Below are positions 38,457 to 45,785 of a stretch of DNA of 64,000 nt, in pieces (position 1 is the first letter of the stretch; each line of letters starts with the position of its first letter). A program made the position numbers and the translations under genes. This DNA comes from Noviherbaspirillum humi (GTDB lineage Bacteria; Pseudomonadota; Gammaproteobacteria; Burkholderiales; Burkholderiaceae_D). Location: positions 248,001 to 312,000 of the forward strand of contig NZ_FZOT01000001.1 of NCBI RefSeq assembly GCF_900188095.1, read 5' to 3'. Under the pieces are notes generated by a model. It ran no database searches and was not told where the DNA came from. It was given only the letters and a program-made list of their open reading frames with translations.

Positions 38457-39266
38457 ATGAACATCATCGGCGTCGACTTCACCTCCGTTCCCCGCCGCAG
38501 CAAGCCCATCACCGTCGCCCATGGCGAGGCGGACGGCGCGGTGCTGCGCATCACCCGGCTGGTGCCTTATCCCGACTGGGCATCCTATGAGCACTGGCTG
38601 GCGCAGCCCGGCCCCTGGATCGGCGCCTTCGACTTTCCCTTCGGCCTGTCGCGCGAACTGGTGGACCACCTCGGCTGGCCGGGCACCTGGGCGGAGCTGG
38701 TGACGCATTGCGCCGCCCTGCCCCGCGCCGCCCTGCGCGACACCTTCAAGGCCTTCTGCGATGCCCGGCCGGCGGGCAGTAAGTTCGCGCACCGGGTCAC
38801 CGACGGCCCGGCCGGGTCCAGCCCGTCCATGAAATGGGTCAATCCGCCGGTGGCTTACATGTTTCATGAAGGCACCCGGCGCCTGCTGCAGGCCGGCGTG
38901 ACGGTGCATGGCCTGCACGCCGGCGATCCGCAGCGCATCGCGCTGGAAGGCTACCCCGGCCTGGTGGCGCGGGCGGTGACGCGCGCTTCGTACAAGAGTG
39001 ATGAAAAGAGCAAGCAGACGCCGGCGCGGCGCGCGGCGCGCGTGGCCATTTTGCGTGCGCTGCAGGAGGGCAGCCATCCGCTCGGCGTCACGCTCAAGCT
39101 GAGCCGCAAGCTGGCTGGGGAATTGGTGGAGGATGGCAGCGCCGACTGGCTCGACGCGGTGCTGTGCGCGGTCGCCGCCGCCTGGGCGGCGCAGCGACCG
39201 AATTATGGCTTGCCGGCCGACATGGATCCGGTGGAAGGCTGGACCGCCGGCGCGGCATTCGATTGA
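38457..39266 (+). CDS. DUF429 domain-containing protein
   Basis: A 269-residue protein starting MNIIGVDFTSVPRRSKPI, with DFPFGLSRELVDHLGWP and a late block DGSADWLDAVLCAVAAAWAA. The Asp residues at strand starts are typical of the RNase H-like DUF429 fold, a predicted nuclease family without known role. No signal peptide. It diverges from the PLD gene across about 125 bp. Confidence 0.75.
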   Translation: MNIIGVDFTSVPRRSKPITVAHGEADGAVLRITRLVPYPDWASYEHWLAQPGPWIGAFDFPFGLSRELVDHLGWPGTWAELVTHCAALPRAALRDTFKAFCDARPAGSKFAHRVTDGPAGSSPSMKWVNPPVAYMFHEGTRRLLQAGVTVHGLHAGDPQRIALEGYPGLVARAVTRASYKSDEKSKQTPARRAARVAILRALQEGSHPLGVTLKLSRKLAGELVEDGSADWLDAVLCAVAAAWAAQRPNYGLPADMDPVEGWTAGAAFD

Positions 39267-39296
39267 TCAGGCGGCATTCATTGTCCGCCCGTTAGC

Positions 39297-39548
39297 TCAG
39301 GCGTTCGGTCCGAGCCAGACCTTGTTCTGCACGCGGGAGATGGCATAGCCCTTGGCGCCGATCTGCTCCAGCGCATCGCGCGCATCCAGTCCCAGCACCG
39401 TCTCGTTGTCTTCGTCCAGGTCGATATTTTGCTCGGCCGTCTCCCAATCGATGTTCGTCGCTTCCTCGGGGATGGGCCGGCCTTCGGGCACGGCCAGATA
39501 GGAATAGTTGCCCGCGTTCTCAGGGCGCTTGTAGACATCAACTTTCAT
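39297..39548 (-). CDS. small protein, DUF6139-like
   Basis: An 83-residue acidic cytoplasmic protein starting MKVDVYKRPENAGNYSYLAV, followed by EEATNIDWETAEQNIDLDED and ending KGYAISRVQNKVWLG. From memory it resembles the DUF6139 family found mostly in Oxalobacteraceae and relatives; this recall is not certain. AGGACAGGAAG upstream supports the start. Function unknown. Confidence 0.75.
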   Translation of the reverse strand: MKVDVYKRPENAGNYSYLAVPEGRPIPEEATNIDWETAEQNIDLDEDNETVLGLDARDALEQIGAKGYAISRVQNKVWLGPNA

Positions 39549-39928
39549 CTTCCTGTCCTTTCATGAGGGTTCCAGAACTCTCCCATCCCCCTTCTTGCCG
39601 GGGATGAAATGAGTTCTAGCATTGACCATCCGACATCACAAAAGGTTGCGGTGCCGGCGGGGCCCGTCGATCAAGTCGGTGCTTGCCTGCAGCCGCCGGC
39701 CGATCGTCTTGGCGGCCTGCCATGAAAGTTGAAGCCGGCCATGCCGCCTCGCCAACATACTCCAAATAAATCTTTCTGTATTGCATAAACGGATATTGAG
39801 TCCGGGAAACCCGATATTTAGAATGGGAAACGTTGCGCCACGTCAAGAAATTCTTGACCGAACGTCACCAGTCTTCAACGGGTTCTTCCAGAGCCGGTTT
39901 GCTTGCAATCCGAAAGTGTTTAGAGAGT
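39549..39928. other. intergenic region with a 17-bp palindrome
   Basis: A 380-bp divergent gap. It holds the palindrome at 39842-39858 (separate entry) and a small CGGG-AAA-CCCG hairpin near 39808. An AT-richer stretch at about 39765-39800 may contain a promoter, but no clean -35/-10 pair was fixed. Confidence 0.4.
39842..39858. promoter_or_regulatory. operator-like palindrome upstream of exported hydrolase
   Basis: GTCAAGAA-A-TTCTTGAC is a perfect inverted repeat with 8-bp arms and one central base, 70 bp before the hydrolase start. It ends in TTGAC, a possible -35 element, so a bound dimeric regulator would block it. No regulator gene is adjacent. Confidence 0.45.
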
Positions 39929-41224
39929 ATGTCAAAGTTTTTTGCACAGAAAAGAAACGCCCGCAGCAAATGGACCATTCAAGCCGCCCTCAGCGCGTTC
40001 GGTGCCGCCTTCGTCGGCGCCAGTTTGCTGTTCTCTTCCCTGCCTGCCGCCGCCGCCGCACCGGCGCCGATCGTACCGGCAGCACAGGCTGCGCCAATGA
40101 CCATCGATGCCTCGATGAACGAGCAGGTCGTCATGGTGCCGGCCATGGTCGGCAACACGCGCGCCGCCGAGCTTGAAACCACCCTCTTCAAACCGCCGGG
40201 CAACGGTCCCTTTCCGCTGGTGATCATGAACCACGGCAAGGCGCTCGGCAATCCGCGCCTGCAGGGCCGCGACCGCTTCGTCTTCCTCAGCCGCGAGTTC
40301 GTCAAGCGCGGCTATGCGGTCGCCATCCCGATGCGCAAGGGCTTTTCCCAATCCACCGGCGAGTACGTCGACCGCGGCTGCGACATGACCGCGCACGGCC
40401 AGACCCAGGCCGACGACCTGCAGAGCGCGCTCGAGTATTTCCGTGCCCAGCCCTGGGTCGACAAGAACAGCATCGTGCTCGCCGGCCAATCCTATGGCGG
40501 CCTGACCGCGCTCGCCGCCGGCACCCGCGGCCTGCCCGGCGTGAAAGCCCTGATCAACTTCGCCGGCGGCCTGCGCGTGCACGGCGGCGACTGCGCCTGG
40601 CAATCGTCGCTGATCAAGGCCTTCTCCGAGTACGGCAGCCATACCAGCCTGCCCAGCCTCTGGTTCTACGGCGAGAACGACAACCACTTCAGCCCGGAGC
40701 TGGCCTCGCGCATGTACAACGCCTACCAGCAGGCCGGCGGCCGCGCCCGCCTGATCGCCTTCGGCCCCTTCAAGTCGGATGCCCATGGCATGAGCGGCAG
40801 CCGCGACGGCGTCAGGATCTGGTGGCCGGAAACCGAGCGCTTCCTGAAGGAGATCGGCATGCCGACCGACGAGATGTACGCGCTGGCCGACGACAACCGC
40901 ATTCCGAAGACCGACTATGCGGCGATCGACAACATCGAGGCCGTGCCTTTCCTGCGCGACGGCGGCCGCGAGCAGTACAAGGTCTTCCTGAGCAAGTCGG
41001 CGCCGCGCGCCTTCGCCGTGTCGCCTACCGGCGCCTGGAGCTGGGCCGAGGATGGCGACGACCCGGCGGAGCAGGTGTTGGCCACCTGCCAGAAGAACAG
41101 CTCGCAGCCGTGCAAGCTGTACGCCGTGGACAACAACGTGGTCTGGGCGCCGGACACCATGACCGCCAGCGGCGGCAAGCCGGCCAATGCCAGCGGCGTC
41201 ACGCCCAAGCTGACCGGGCCCTGA
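39929..41224 (+). CDS. exported alpha/beta hydrolase, dienelactone-hydrolase-like, with extra C-terminal domain
   Basis: A 431-residue protein with a long signal region (AALSAFGAAFVGASLLFSSL, cleavage after PAAAAA). The alpha/beta-hydrolase core shows VIMNHGKALGNP (oxyanion hole region), GQSYGGLTALAAG with the nucleophilic Ser, a later Asp in WFYGENDNHFSPE and the catalytic His in SDAHGMSG. After about residue 335 comes an additional domain with APRAFAVSPTGAWSWAEDGD and two Cys, resembling DUF4189-type repeats. Start Met 39929 gives a normal signal peptide. Substrate unknown. Confidence 0.8.
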   Translation: MSKFFAQKRNARSKWTIQAALSAFGAAFVGASLLFSSLPAAAAAPAPIVPAAQAAPMTIDASMNEQVVMVPAMVGNTRAAELETTLFKPPGNGPFPLVIMNHGKALGNPRLQGRDRFVFLSREFVKRGYAVAIPMRKGFSQSTGEYVDRGCDMTAHGQTQADDLQSALEYFRAQPWVDKNSIVLAGQSYGGLTALAAGTRGLPGVKALINFAGGLRVHGGDCAWQSSLIKAFSEYGSHTSLPSLWFYGENDNHFSPELASRMYNAYQQAGGRARLIAFGPFKSDAHGMSGSRDGVRIWWPETERFLKEIGMPTDEMYALADDNRIPKTDYAAIDNIEAVPFLRDGGREQYKVFLSKSAPRAFAVSPTGAWSWAEDGDDPAEQVLATCQKNSSQPCKLYAVDNNVVWAPDTMTASGGKPANASGVTPKLTGP

Positions 41225-41292
41225 TCTTTCCGCCAACCCCGACGCCTGCTTCGCGCCGCGGCCGAGCAGGCGTTTTCCATTCGCCTTCACTC

Positions 41293-41523
41293 ATGAAAAA
41301 CCCGCTTTCCAAATCCCGTGCCGGCCTGCTTGCCTCGATCGGCCGCCATTATTCCGGCCCGATCACCGGCGTCGCCCTGGCGGCGCTTTCCGCTTTCATG
41401 ATCGTCACCGGCATCAAGGGCCTGCTCGGTTTTCCCATGACCCGCGCCAACGCCGCCGCCGACCTGCTGGGCATCGTCATCGTCATCGGCGCGCTGCGCT
41501 GGATGCGGTCGCGCAAGGATTAG
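41293..41523 (+). CDS. small membrane protein of unknown function
   Basis: A 76-residue protein with two hydrophobic segments (GVALAALSAFMIVTGIKGLL and AAADLLGIVIVIGALRWM) joined by a short loop, ending in the basic tail RSRKD. It lies 68 bp after the hydrolase gene. I do not recognise the family. Confidence 0.6.
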   Translation: MKNPLSKSRAGLLASIGRHYSGPITGVALAALSAFMIVTGIKGLLGFPMTRANAAADLLGIVIVIGALRWMRSRKD

Positions 41524-41670
41524 CCTTCGCTGGACCCTGCCAGCGTCTAGGCGTTTTCCGGGCGGCATGGAATCCATGCCGCCCTTTTGCTTTCTCATCC
41601 GCTTCTGCATCCCTGACGAAACTTCACCCGGCGCGGCTTGTCATTCAAGACATATCGGGAAAGGCACAGC

Positions 41671-42441
41671 ATGGTCGAGCAGAAATGGCCGCAGCACATC
41701 TGGATCGTCCGGCACGGACAGAGCGCCGGCAATGTCGCGCGCGACCAGGCCGAGGCGGCGCGCAAGATACTGATCGACATCGCCCATCGCGACATGGACG
41801 TGCCGCTGTCGGACCTGGGCCGGCAACAGGCGCAGGCGCTCGGCCGCTGGTTCGGCGCCATGCCCGTGGACCAGCGGCCGAGCGTGGTGCTGTGCTCTTC
41901 CTATGTGCGCGCGCAGGAGACGGCGCAGATCGCGCTGGAGGCGGCCGGCGTCGATATCGACGACATCGTATTCCAGGTCGACGAGCGCCTGCGCGAGAAG
42001 GAATTCGGCATCCTCGACCGCCTCACCACCTACGGCATCCGCCACAAGTACCCCGAGCTGAGCGAGCAGCGCGGCCACGTCGGCAAGTTCTATTTCCGTC
42101 CGCCGGGCGGCGAGAGCTGGTGCGACGTCATCCTGCGGCTGCGCAGCGTGCTCGACACCATCAGCCGCGAATACCGGCGCGAGCGGGTGCTGATCGTCGG
42201 GCATCAGGTGATCGTCAATTGCTTCCGTTACCTGCTGGAGCGGCTGGACGAAAGAGCCATTCTGGAGATCGACCGCGCCGCCGACGTGCCCAACTGCTCG
42301 GTCACGTCCTATGAATTCGATCCGGCCCGGGGCAAGCATGGCAAGCTGGTGCCGCGCCTGGTCAACTTCCTGGCGCCGCTGCAGGAAACCGGCACTCCGG
42401 TGACGGCGGAGCCGGACATGCCGGCCGCACCGAAATCCTGA
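41671..42441 (+). CDS. histidine phosphatase family protein
   Basis: A 256-residue protein of the phosphoglycerate-mutase-like superfamily. WIVRHGQSAGNVARD is the RHG active site with the phosphorylated His, SSYVRAQETAQI supplies the second Arg, and VLIVGHQVIVNCF the second His. Relatives include alpha-ribazole and sugar phosphatases and broad-specificity phosphatases. GGGAAAGG about 7 bp upstream supports Met 41671; a longer frame from 41638 lacks support. The next gene starts 19 bp after it, so they are probably cotranscribed. Confidence 0.87.
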   Translation: MVEQKWPQHIWIVRHGQSAGNVARDQAEAARKILIDIAHRDMDVPLSDLGRQQAQALGRWFGAMPVDQRPSVVLCSSYVRAQETAQIALEAAGVDIDDIVFQVDERLREKEFGILDRLTTYGIRHKYPELSEQRGHVGKFYFRPPGGESWCDVILRLRSVLDTISREYRRERVLIVGHQVIVNCFRYLLERLDERAILEIDRAADVPNCSVTSYEFDPARGKHGKLVPRLVNFLAPLQETGTPVTAEPDMPAAPKS

Positions 42442-42460
42442 CCTTGCGCGAGATGCCTCC

Positions 42461-43348
42461 ATGACCGAGCCCGACGGCGAGATCCAGCTCATCGACGACG
42501 ACAGCCTGCGCGCATGGCCGCTGCCGATGCCGGCGATGGAGGGCGACAAGGAAGAGCGCGGCCGCGCCCTGATCGTCGCCGGCTCGCGCGAAATGCCGGG
42601 CGCCGCCCTGCTCGCCGTCAACGCCGCGCTGCGCGCCGGCGCCGGCAAGGTCACCCTGGCCACCGGAGAGAGCATCGCCCTGCATCTGGCCATCGCCCTG
42701 CCCGAAGCGCGGGTCGTCGCCTTGCCGGAAACCGACGATGGCGCCATCGCGCCGGAGCTCGGTCCGCTGCGCGAGCTGGCGCCGCGCTATGCCGCCGTGC
42801 TGATCGGCCCCGGGATGCAGAACGAGGAAGCGACATGCGCGCTGGCCGCGGCGCTGCTTCCGCTCGTGCGGGAGGCGAGCGTGGTGATCGATGCCAGCGC
42901 CATGGCGGTGCTCGCGAACGGCCGGCGCATCGATTCGCCGGTGCTGATCACGCCGCATGCCGGCGAGATGGCGCACCTGTCCGGCGACGACAAGGAGTCC
43001 ATCCAGCGCGACCCGCTCGACGCCGCCCGCCGTGCGGCCCGCCGCTGGAACGTGCTGGTGGCGATGAAGGGAGCCACCACCTTTGTCGCCCATCCCGACG
43101 GACGCGCCTGGCGCCATGACGGCGGCAATGTCGGCCTGGCCGTGTCCGGTTCCGGCGATACCCTGGCCGGCATCATCGTCGGCCTGGCGGCGCGCGGCGC
43201 GCCGCTGGAACAGGCTTGCGCCTGGGGCGTGGCGCTGCATGCCCGCGCCGGCGAGCGGCTGTCGATCGCCGACGGCCTGCTCGGCTATCTGGCGCGCGAC
43301 ATCCCGGCCCAGGTGCCGGGCCTGATGCGGTCGCTGCGCAGCAATTGA
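42461..43348 (+). CDS. nnrD: ADP-dependent NAD(P)H-hydrate dehydratase (stand-alone)
   Basis: A 295-residue ribokinase-like protein that matches the dehydratase half of Nnr. It has GRALIVAGSREMPGAALLA, VLITPHAGEMAHLSG and GLAVSGSGDTLAGIIVGLAA, the ADP-site and catalytic Asp region. It repairs hydrated NAD(P)H back to NAD(P)H. The usual N-terminal epimerase domain (NnrE) is absent here, so an epimerase would have to be encoded elsewhere. It lies 19 bp after the phosphatase gene. Confidence 0.87.
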   Translation: MTEPDGEIQLIDDDSLRAWPLPMPAMEGDKEERGRALIVAGSREMPGAALLAVNAALRAGAGKVTLATGESIALHLAIALPEARVVALPETDDGAIAPELGPLRELAPRYAAVLIGPGMQNEEATCALAAALLPLVREASVVIDASAMAVLANGRRIDSPVLITPHAGEMAHLSGDDKESIQRDPLDAARRAARRWNVLVAMKGATTFVAHPDGRAWRHDGGNVGLAVSGSGDTLAGIIVGLAARGAPLEQACAWGVALHARAGERLSIADGLLGYLARDIPAQVPGLMRSLRSN

Positions 43349-43458
43349 GCCCGCCGGGATGACAGACTTATGGGATGCGTTCCGCCGGGGACGCGGATAA
43401 ACTTTTCCCCGTCGACCATGCGGGACCATCTGCACGGCGCATCGACCGGGAGATTCCG

Positions 43459-43878
43459 ATGCTATCCCTTACCTATCTCAGTTCGGCGGTCCGGCTCATG
43501 GGCGAAGCCGAGCTGGTCAACATGCTCAAGGCAGTGCGGCCGATCAACGAGCAGCTCGGCATCACCGGGCTGCTGCTCTACCGTGACGGCAACATCATCC
43601 AGACCCTGGAAGGGCCCGACGAGGCGGTGGAAGCCACCTTCGCCAAGATCTCGCGCGACCAGCGCCACAAGGATGTATTCCTGCTGATGAAGCAGGCGAT
43701 CGACAAGCGGCAGTTCCCGAACTGGTCCATGGGCTTCCACAATGTCAGCAAGCTGTCGCCCGACGCGCTGAACGGATTCAGCGCCTTCCTGAGCGATCCT
43801 GTGGCGGCCGAAGCCTTCCGCGATTGTCCGGAGCCGGCCTACCAGCTGCTGGCCATGTTCCGCGAGAACATGAAGTAG
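43459..43878 (+). CDS. BLUF-domain blue-light photoreceptor
   Basis: A 139-residue single-domain FAD photosensor. Key residues are in place: Tyr6 in SLTYLSSA, Asn30 before GITGLLLY, the switching Gln48 in NIIQTLEG, His70 in RDQRHKD, and Trp89 and Met91 in PNWSMGF. Short BLUF proteins sense blue light by a Tyr-Gln hydrogen-bond switch and act through partner proteins. No effector domain is fused and no obvious partner is adjacent. GGGAG lies 6 bp before the ATG at 43459; an upstream ATG at 43375 is less likely. Confidence 0.93.
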   Translation: MLSLTYLSSAVRLMGEAELVNMLKAVRPINEQLGITGLLLYRDGNIIQTLEGPDEAVEATFAKISRDQRHKDVFLLMKQAIDKRQFPNWSMGFHNVSKLSPDALNGFSAFLSDPVAAEAFRDCPEPAYQLLAMFRENMK

Positions 43879-43887
43879 CCCCCGAAT

Positions 43888-44367
43888 TCACCCCTCGATA
43901 TCCACCGCGCAGCCCGCCGGCACCCGGTCGAACAGATCGATGATGTCGGCGTTTCGCATGCGCACGCAGCCATGCGACAGCGGCACGCCCATGGGCTCGC
44001 TGTCTGGGCAGCCGTGGATGTAGATGTAGCGCCGCATGGTATCCACTTCGCCGAGGCGGTTGCGTCCCGGCTCGCAGCCCGACAGCCACAGGATGCGGCT
44101 CAATATCCAATCGCGCCCCGGATGCCGCGCCGCCAGTTCTTCCGAATGGATTTCACCCGTCGGCCGACGTCCGACGAACACCGTATTGGCCGGCAGGCCG
44201 GCGCCGATCCTGGCCCGTACCACATGGCGGCCGCGCGGCGTGCAATGGCTGCCGCGTCGTTCGCCGGCGCCGCGCAGCGCGGTCGATACCGGATAGCGGC
44301 GGATGGTTCCGTCGTCCTCGACGAGGCTGAGGCGTTGTTCGGGAATGCTGATGATCAGGCGCGGCAT
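43888..44367 (-). CDS. L,D-transpeptidase (YkuD domain)
   Basis: A 159-residue protein that is nearly all YkuD domain. IYIHGCPDSEPMG and PLSHGCVRMRN contain the conserved His and the catalytic Cys (SHGCVR). Such enzymes cross-link peptidoglycan stems or attach proteins to it. There is no clear signal peptide (it begins MPRLIISIPEQRLSLVEDDG), which is unusual for a cell-wall enzyme and may mean a missed start or an alternative export path. It converges on the BLUF gene with 9 bp between. Confidence 0.9.
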   Translation of the reverse strand: MPRLIISIPEQRLSLVEDDGTIRRYPVSTALRGAGERRGSHCTPRGRHVVRARIGAGLPANTVFVGRRPTGEIHSEELAARHPGRDWILSRILWLSGCEPGRNRLGEVDTMRRYIYIHGCPDSEPMGVPLSHGCVRMRNADIIDLFDRVPAGCAVDIEG

Positions 44368-44536
44368 GTCAATCTGCTAAGCGGGTGGGACGAGGAAGCG
44401 TCGGCGGGAACAACGATAGCACCAAGCGCCCGGCGTCCACAATCACGCCGCGTTTGCGGCTGCTGCGAACCAGCCGGTTCTGGTAAGCTCGAACCGCGGT
44501 CCGCCCATGAGGAACCCTTGAGGAAGTTTGGAAATC

Positions 44537-45151
44537 ATGTCTTTGCCCGATCCCGGTTTCGATATCACCAGCCTGAGCGCGCTGGAATCCCTGTTCGATG
44601 CGCCCAGCAAGGCGGCGATCGTCAAGGAATCCGACCGCATCATCCCCGGCTACCGGCAGCTGATCGAAGCCTCGCCCTTCGTCGCCCTGGCCACCGCCGG
44701 CGCAGGCGGACTCGACTGTTCGCCGCGCGGCGATGCTGGCGCGGTGGCGCAGGTGCTGGATGAAAAGACCCTGGTGCTGCCCGACCGGCGCGGCAACAAC
44801 CGCATCGACAGCCTGCGCAACATCATCCACGATCCGCGGGTGGCGCTGCTGTTCCTGATCCCCGGCGCGGTGCTGACGCTGCGCGTGGCCGGCCGCGCCC
44901 GCATCAGCGTCGACCCGGCGCTGCTGTCCCGGTTCACGCAGGAAGGCAAGCCGCCCAAGGTCGTGATCGTGGTCAGCGTGGAGTCGGTGTTCTTCCAGTG
45001 CTCGCGCTCGGTGGCCCAAGCCGGACTGTGGGACGGCGCCAGCCATGTCGATGCGTCGCGCCTGCCGACGCCGGAAGCCCTGCTGGCGCAGCGCGGCGGC
45101 GCGCCCGGCGATGCGAAATACGACCCGCGGCCGGAACCGGCCGGGGCCTAG
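44537..45151 (+). CDS. pyridoxamine 5'-phosphate oxidase-like FMN-binding protein
   Basis: A protein of about 204 residues of the PNPOx-like split-barrel fold (MSMEG_1061 type). FVALATAGAGGLDCSPRGD, LVLPDRRGNNRIDSLRNIIH and VALLFLIPGAVLTLRVAGRA match the family of FMN-linked small oxidoreductases. Cofactor and substrate are not predictable beyond flavin. The start at ATG 44537 is preferred over TTG 44528. It is divergent from the transpeptidase and converges on the SET-domain gene. Confidence 0.83.
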   Translation: MSLPDPGFDITSLSALESLFDAPSKAAIVKESDRIIPGYRQLIEASPFVALATAGAGGLDCSPRGDAGAVAQVLDEKTLVLPDRRGNNRIDSLRNIIHDPRVALLFLIPGAVLTLRVAGRARISVDPALLSRFTQEGKPPKVVIVVSVESVFFQCSRSVAQAGLWDGASHVDASRLPTPEALLAQRGGAPGDAKYDPRPEPAGA

Positions 45152-45172
45152 ATCTCATTCAGGAATCGGCTT

Positions 45173-45706
45173 TCAGGCGGCCGCTTCCTTCTTCGCCGCC
45201 GGCTTGCGCTTGGACGCGAGCATGGTGCCGCGGCACTCCGGCGCGCCGCAGCGGCAGCCGTAGATGCGCTTCAGCTTGGCGGTATGCCGCTCCTCCAGTT
45301 GCAGGCCGTAGTCGTAATTCAGCTCTTCGCCGCGCGCGATGTCGCGCACGGCGTAGATGTACACCTTGCGGTCCTCTTCCCGGGCTTCGCAGTTCGGCGC
45401 GCAGGAATGGTTGATCCAGCGCGCATCGTTGCCCTCGCTGCCGCCGTCGATGATGCGGCCGCTCTCCAGGCTGAAGAAGAAAGTATGGCCGGACTCGCTG
45501 TCCTGCGCCTGATGGCGCTTCTCCGCCTTGCGCCAGCTGATGCGCTCGCCGCCGTATTCGATGATCCGGGTGCCGGCCGGGATCTTGCGGGTCGCGAATA
45601 CGCCCTTGCCATGGACCTTGGAGTCTCTCACTGCATAGAACGGCTTTTCTGCGGACGGGGCGGGTGCGGCGGCAGGACTGCTCTTGGTGTTCTTGGAAGG
45701 TTTCAT
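45173..45706 (-). CDS. SET domain protein-lysine methyltransferase
   Basis: A 177-residue protein with an Ala/Pro/Lys-rich start and a complete SET domain: DSKVHGKGVFATRKIPAGTR, ARWINHSCAPNCEA and GEELNYDYG (SAM and catalytic Tyr). A post-SET zinc motif follows (CRCGAPECRGTM). The C-terminus is Lys-rich. Bacterial SET proteins probably methylate nucleoid or ribosomal proteins; a target is not known here. It is divergent from the MnmC-like gene. Confidence 0.9.
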   Translation of the reverse strand: MKPSKNTKSSPAAAPAPSAEKPFYAVRDSKVHGKGVFATRKIPAGTRIIEYGGERISWRKAEKRHQAQDSESGHTFFFSLESGRIIDGGSEGNDARWINHSCAPNCEAREEDRKVYIYAVRDIARGEELNYDYGLQLEERHTAKLKRIYGCRCGAPECRGTMLASKRKPAAKKEAAA

Positions 45707-45785
45707 TCTCGGTTCGGGATGAGGAAAGCCGCCATCAGGGCGGCGGCTCGCGGGCTATCATTGTAATTTAAAGCGCTGCCCGATA

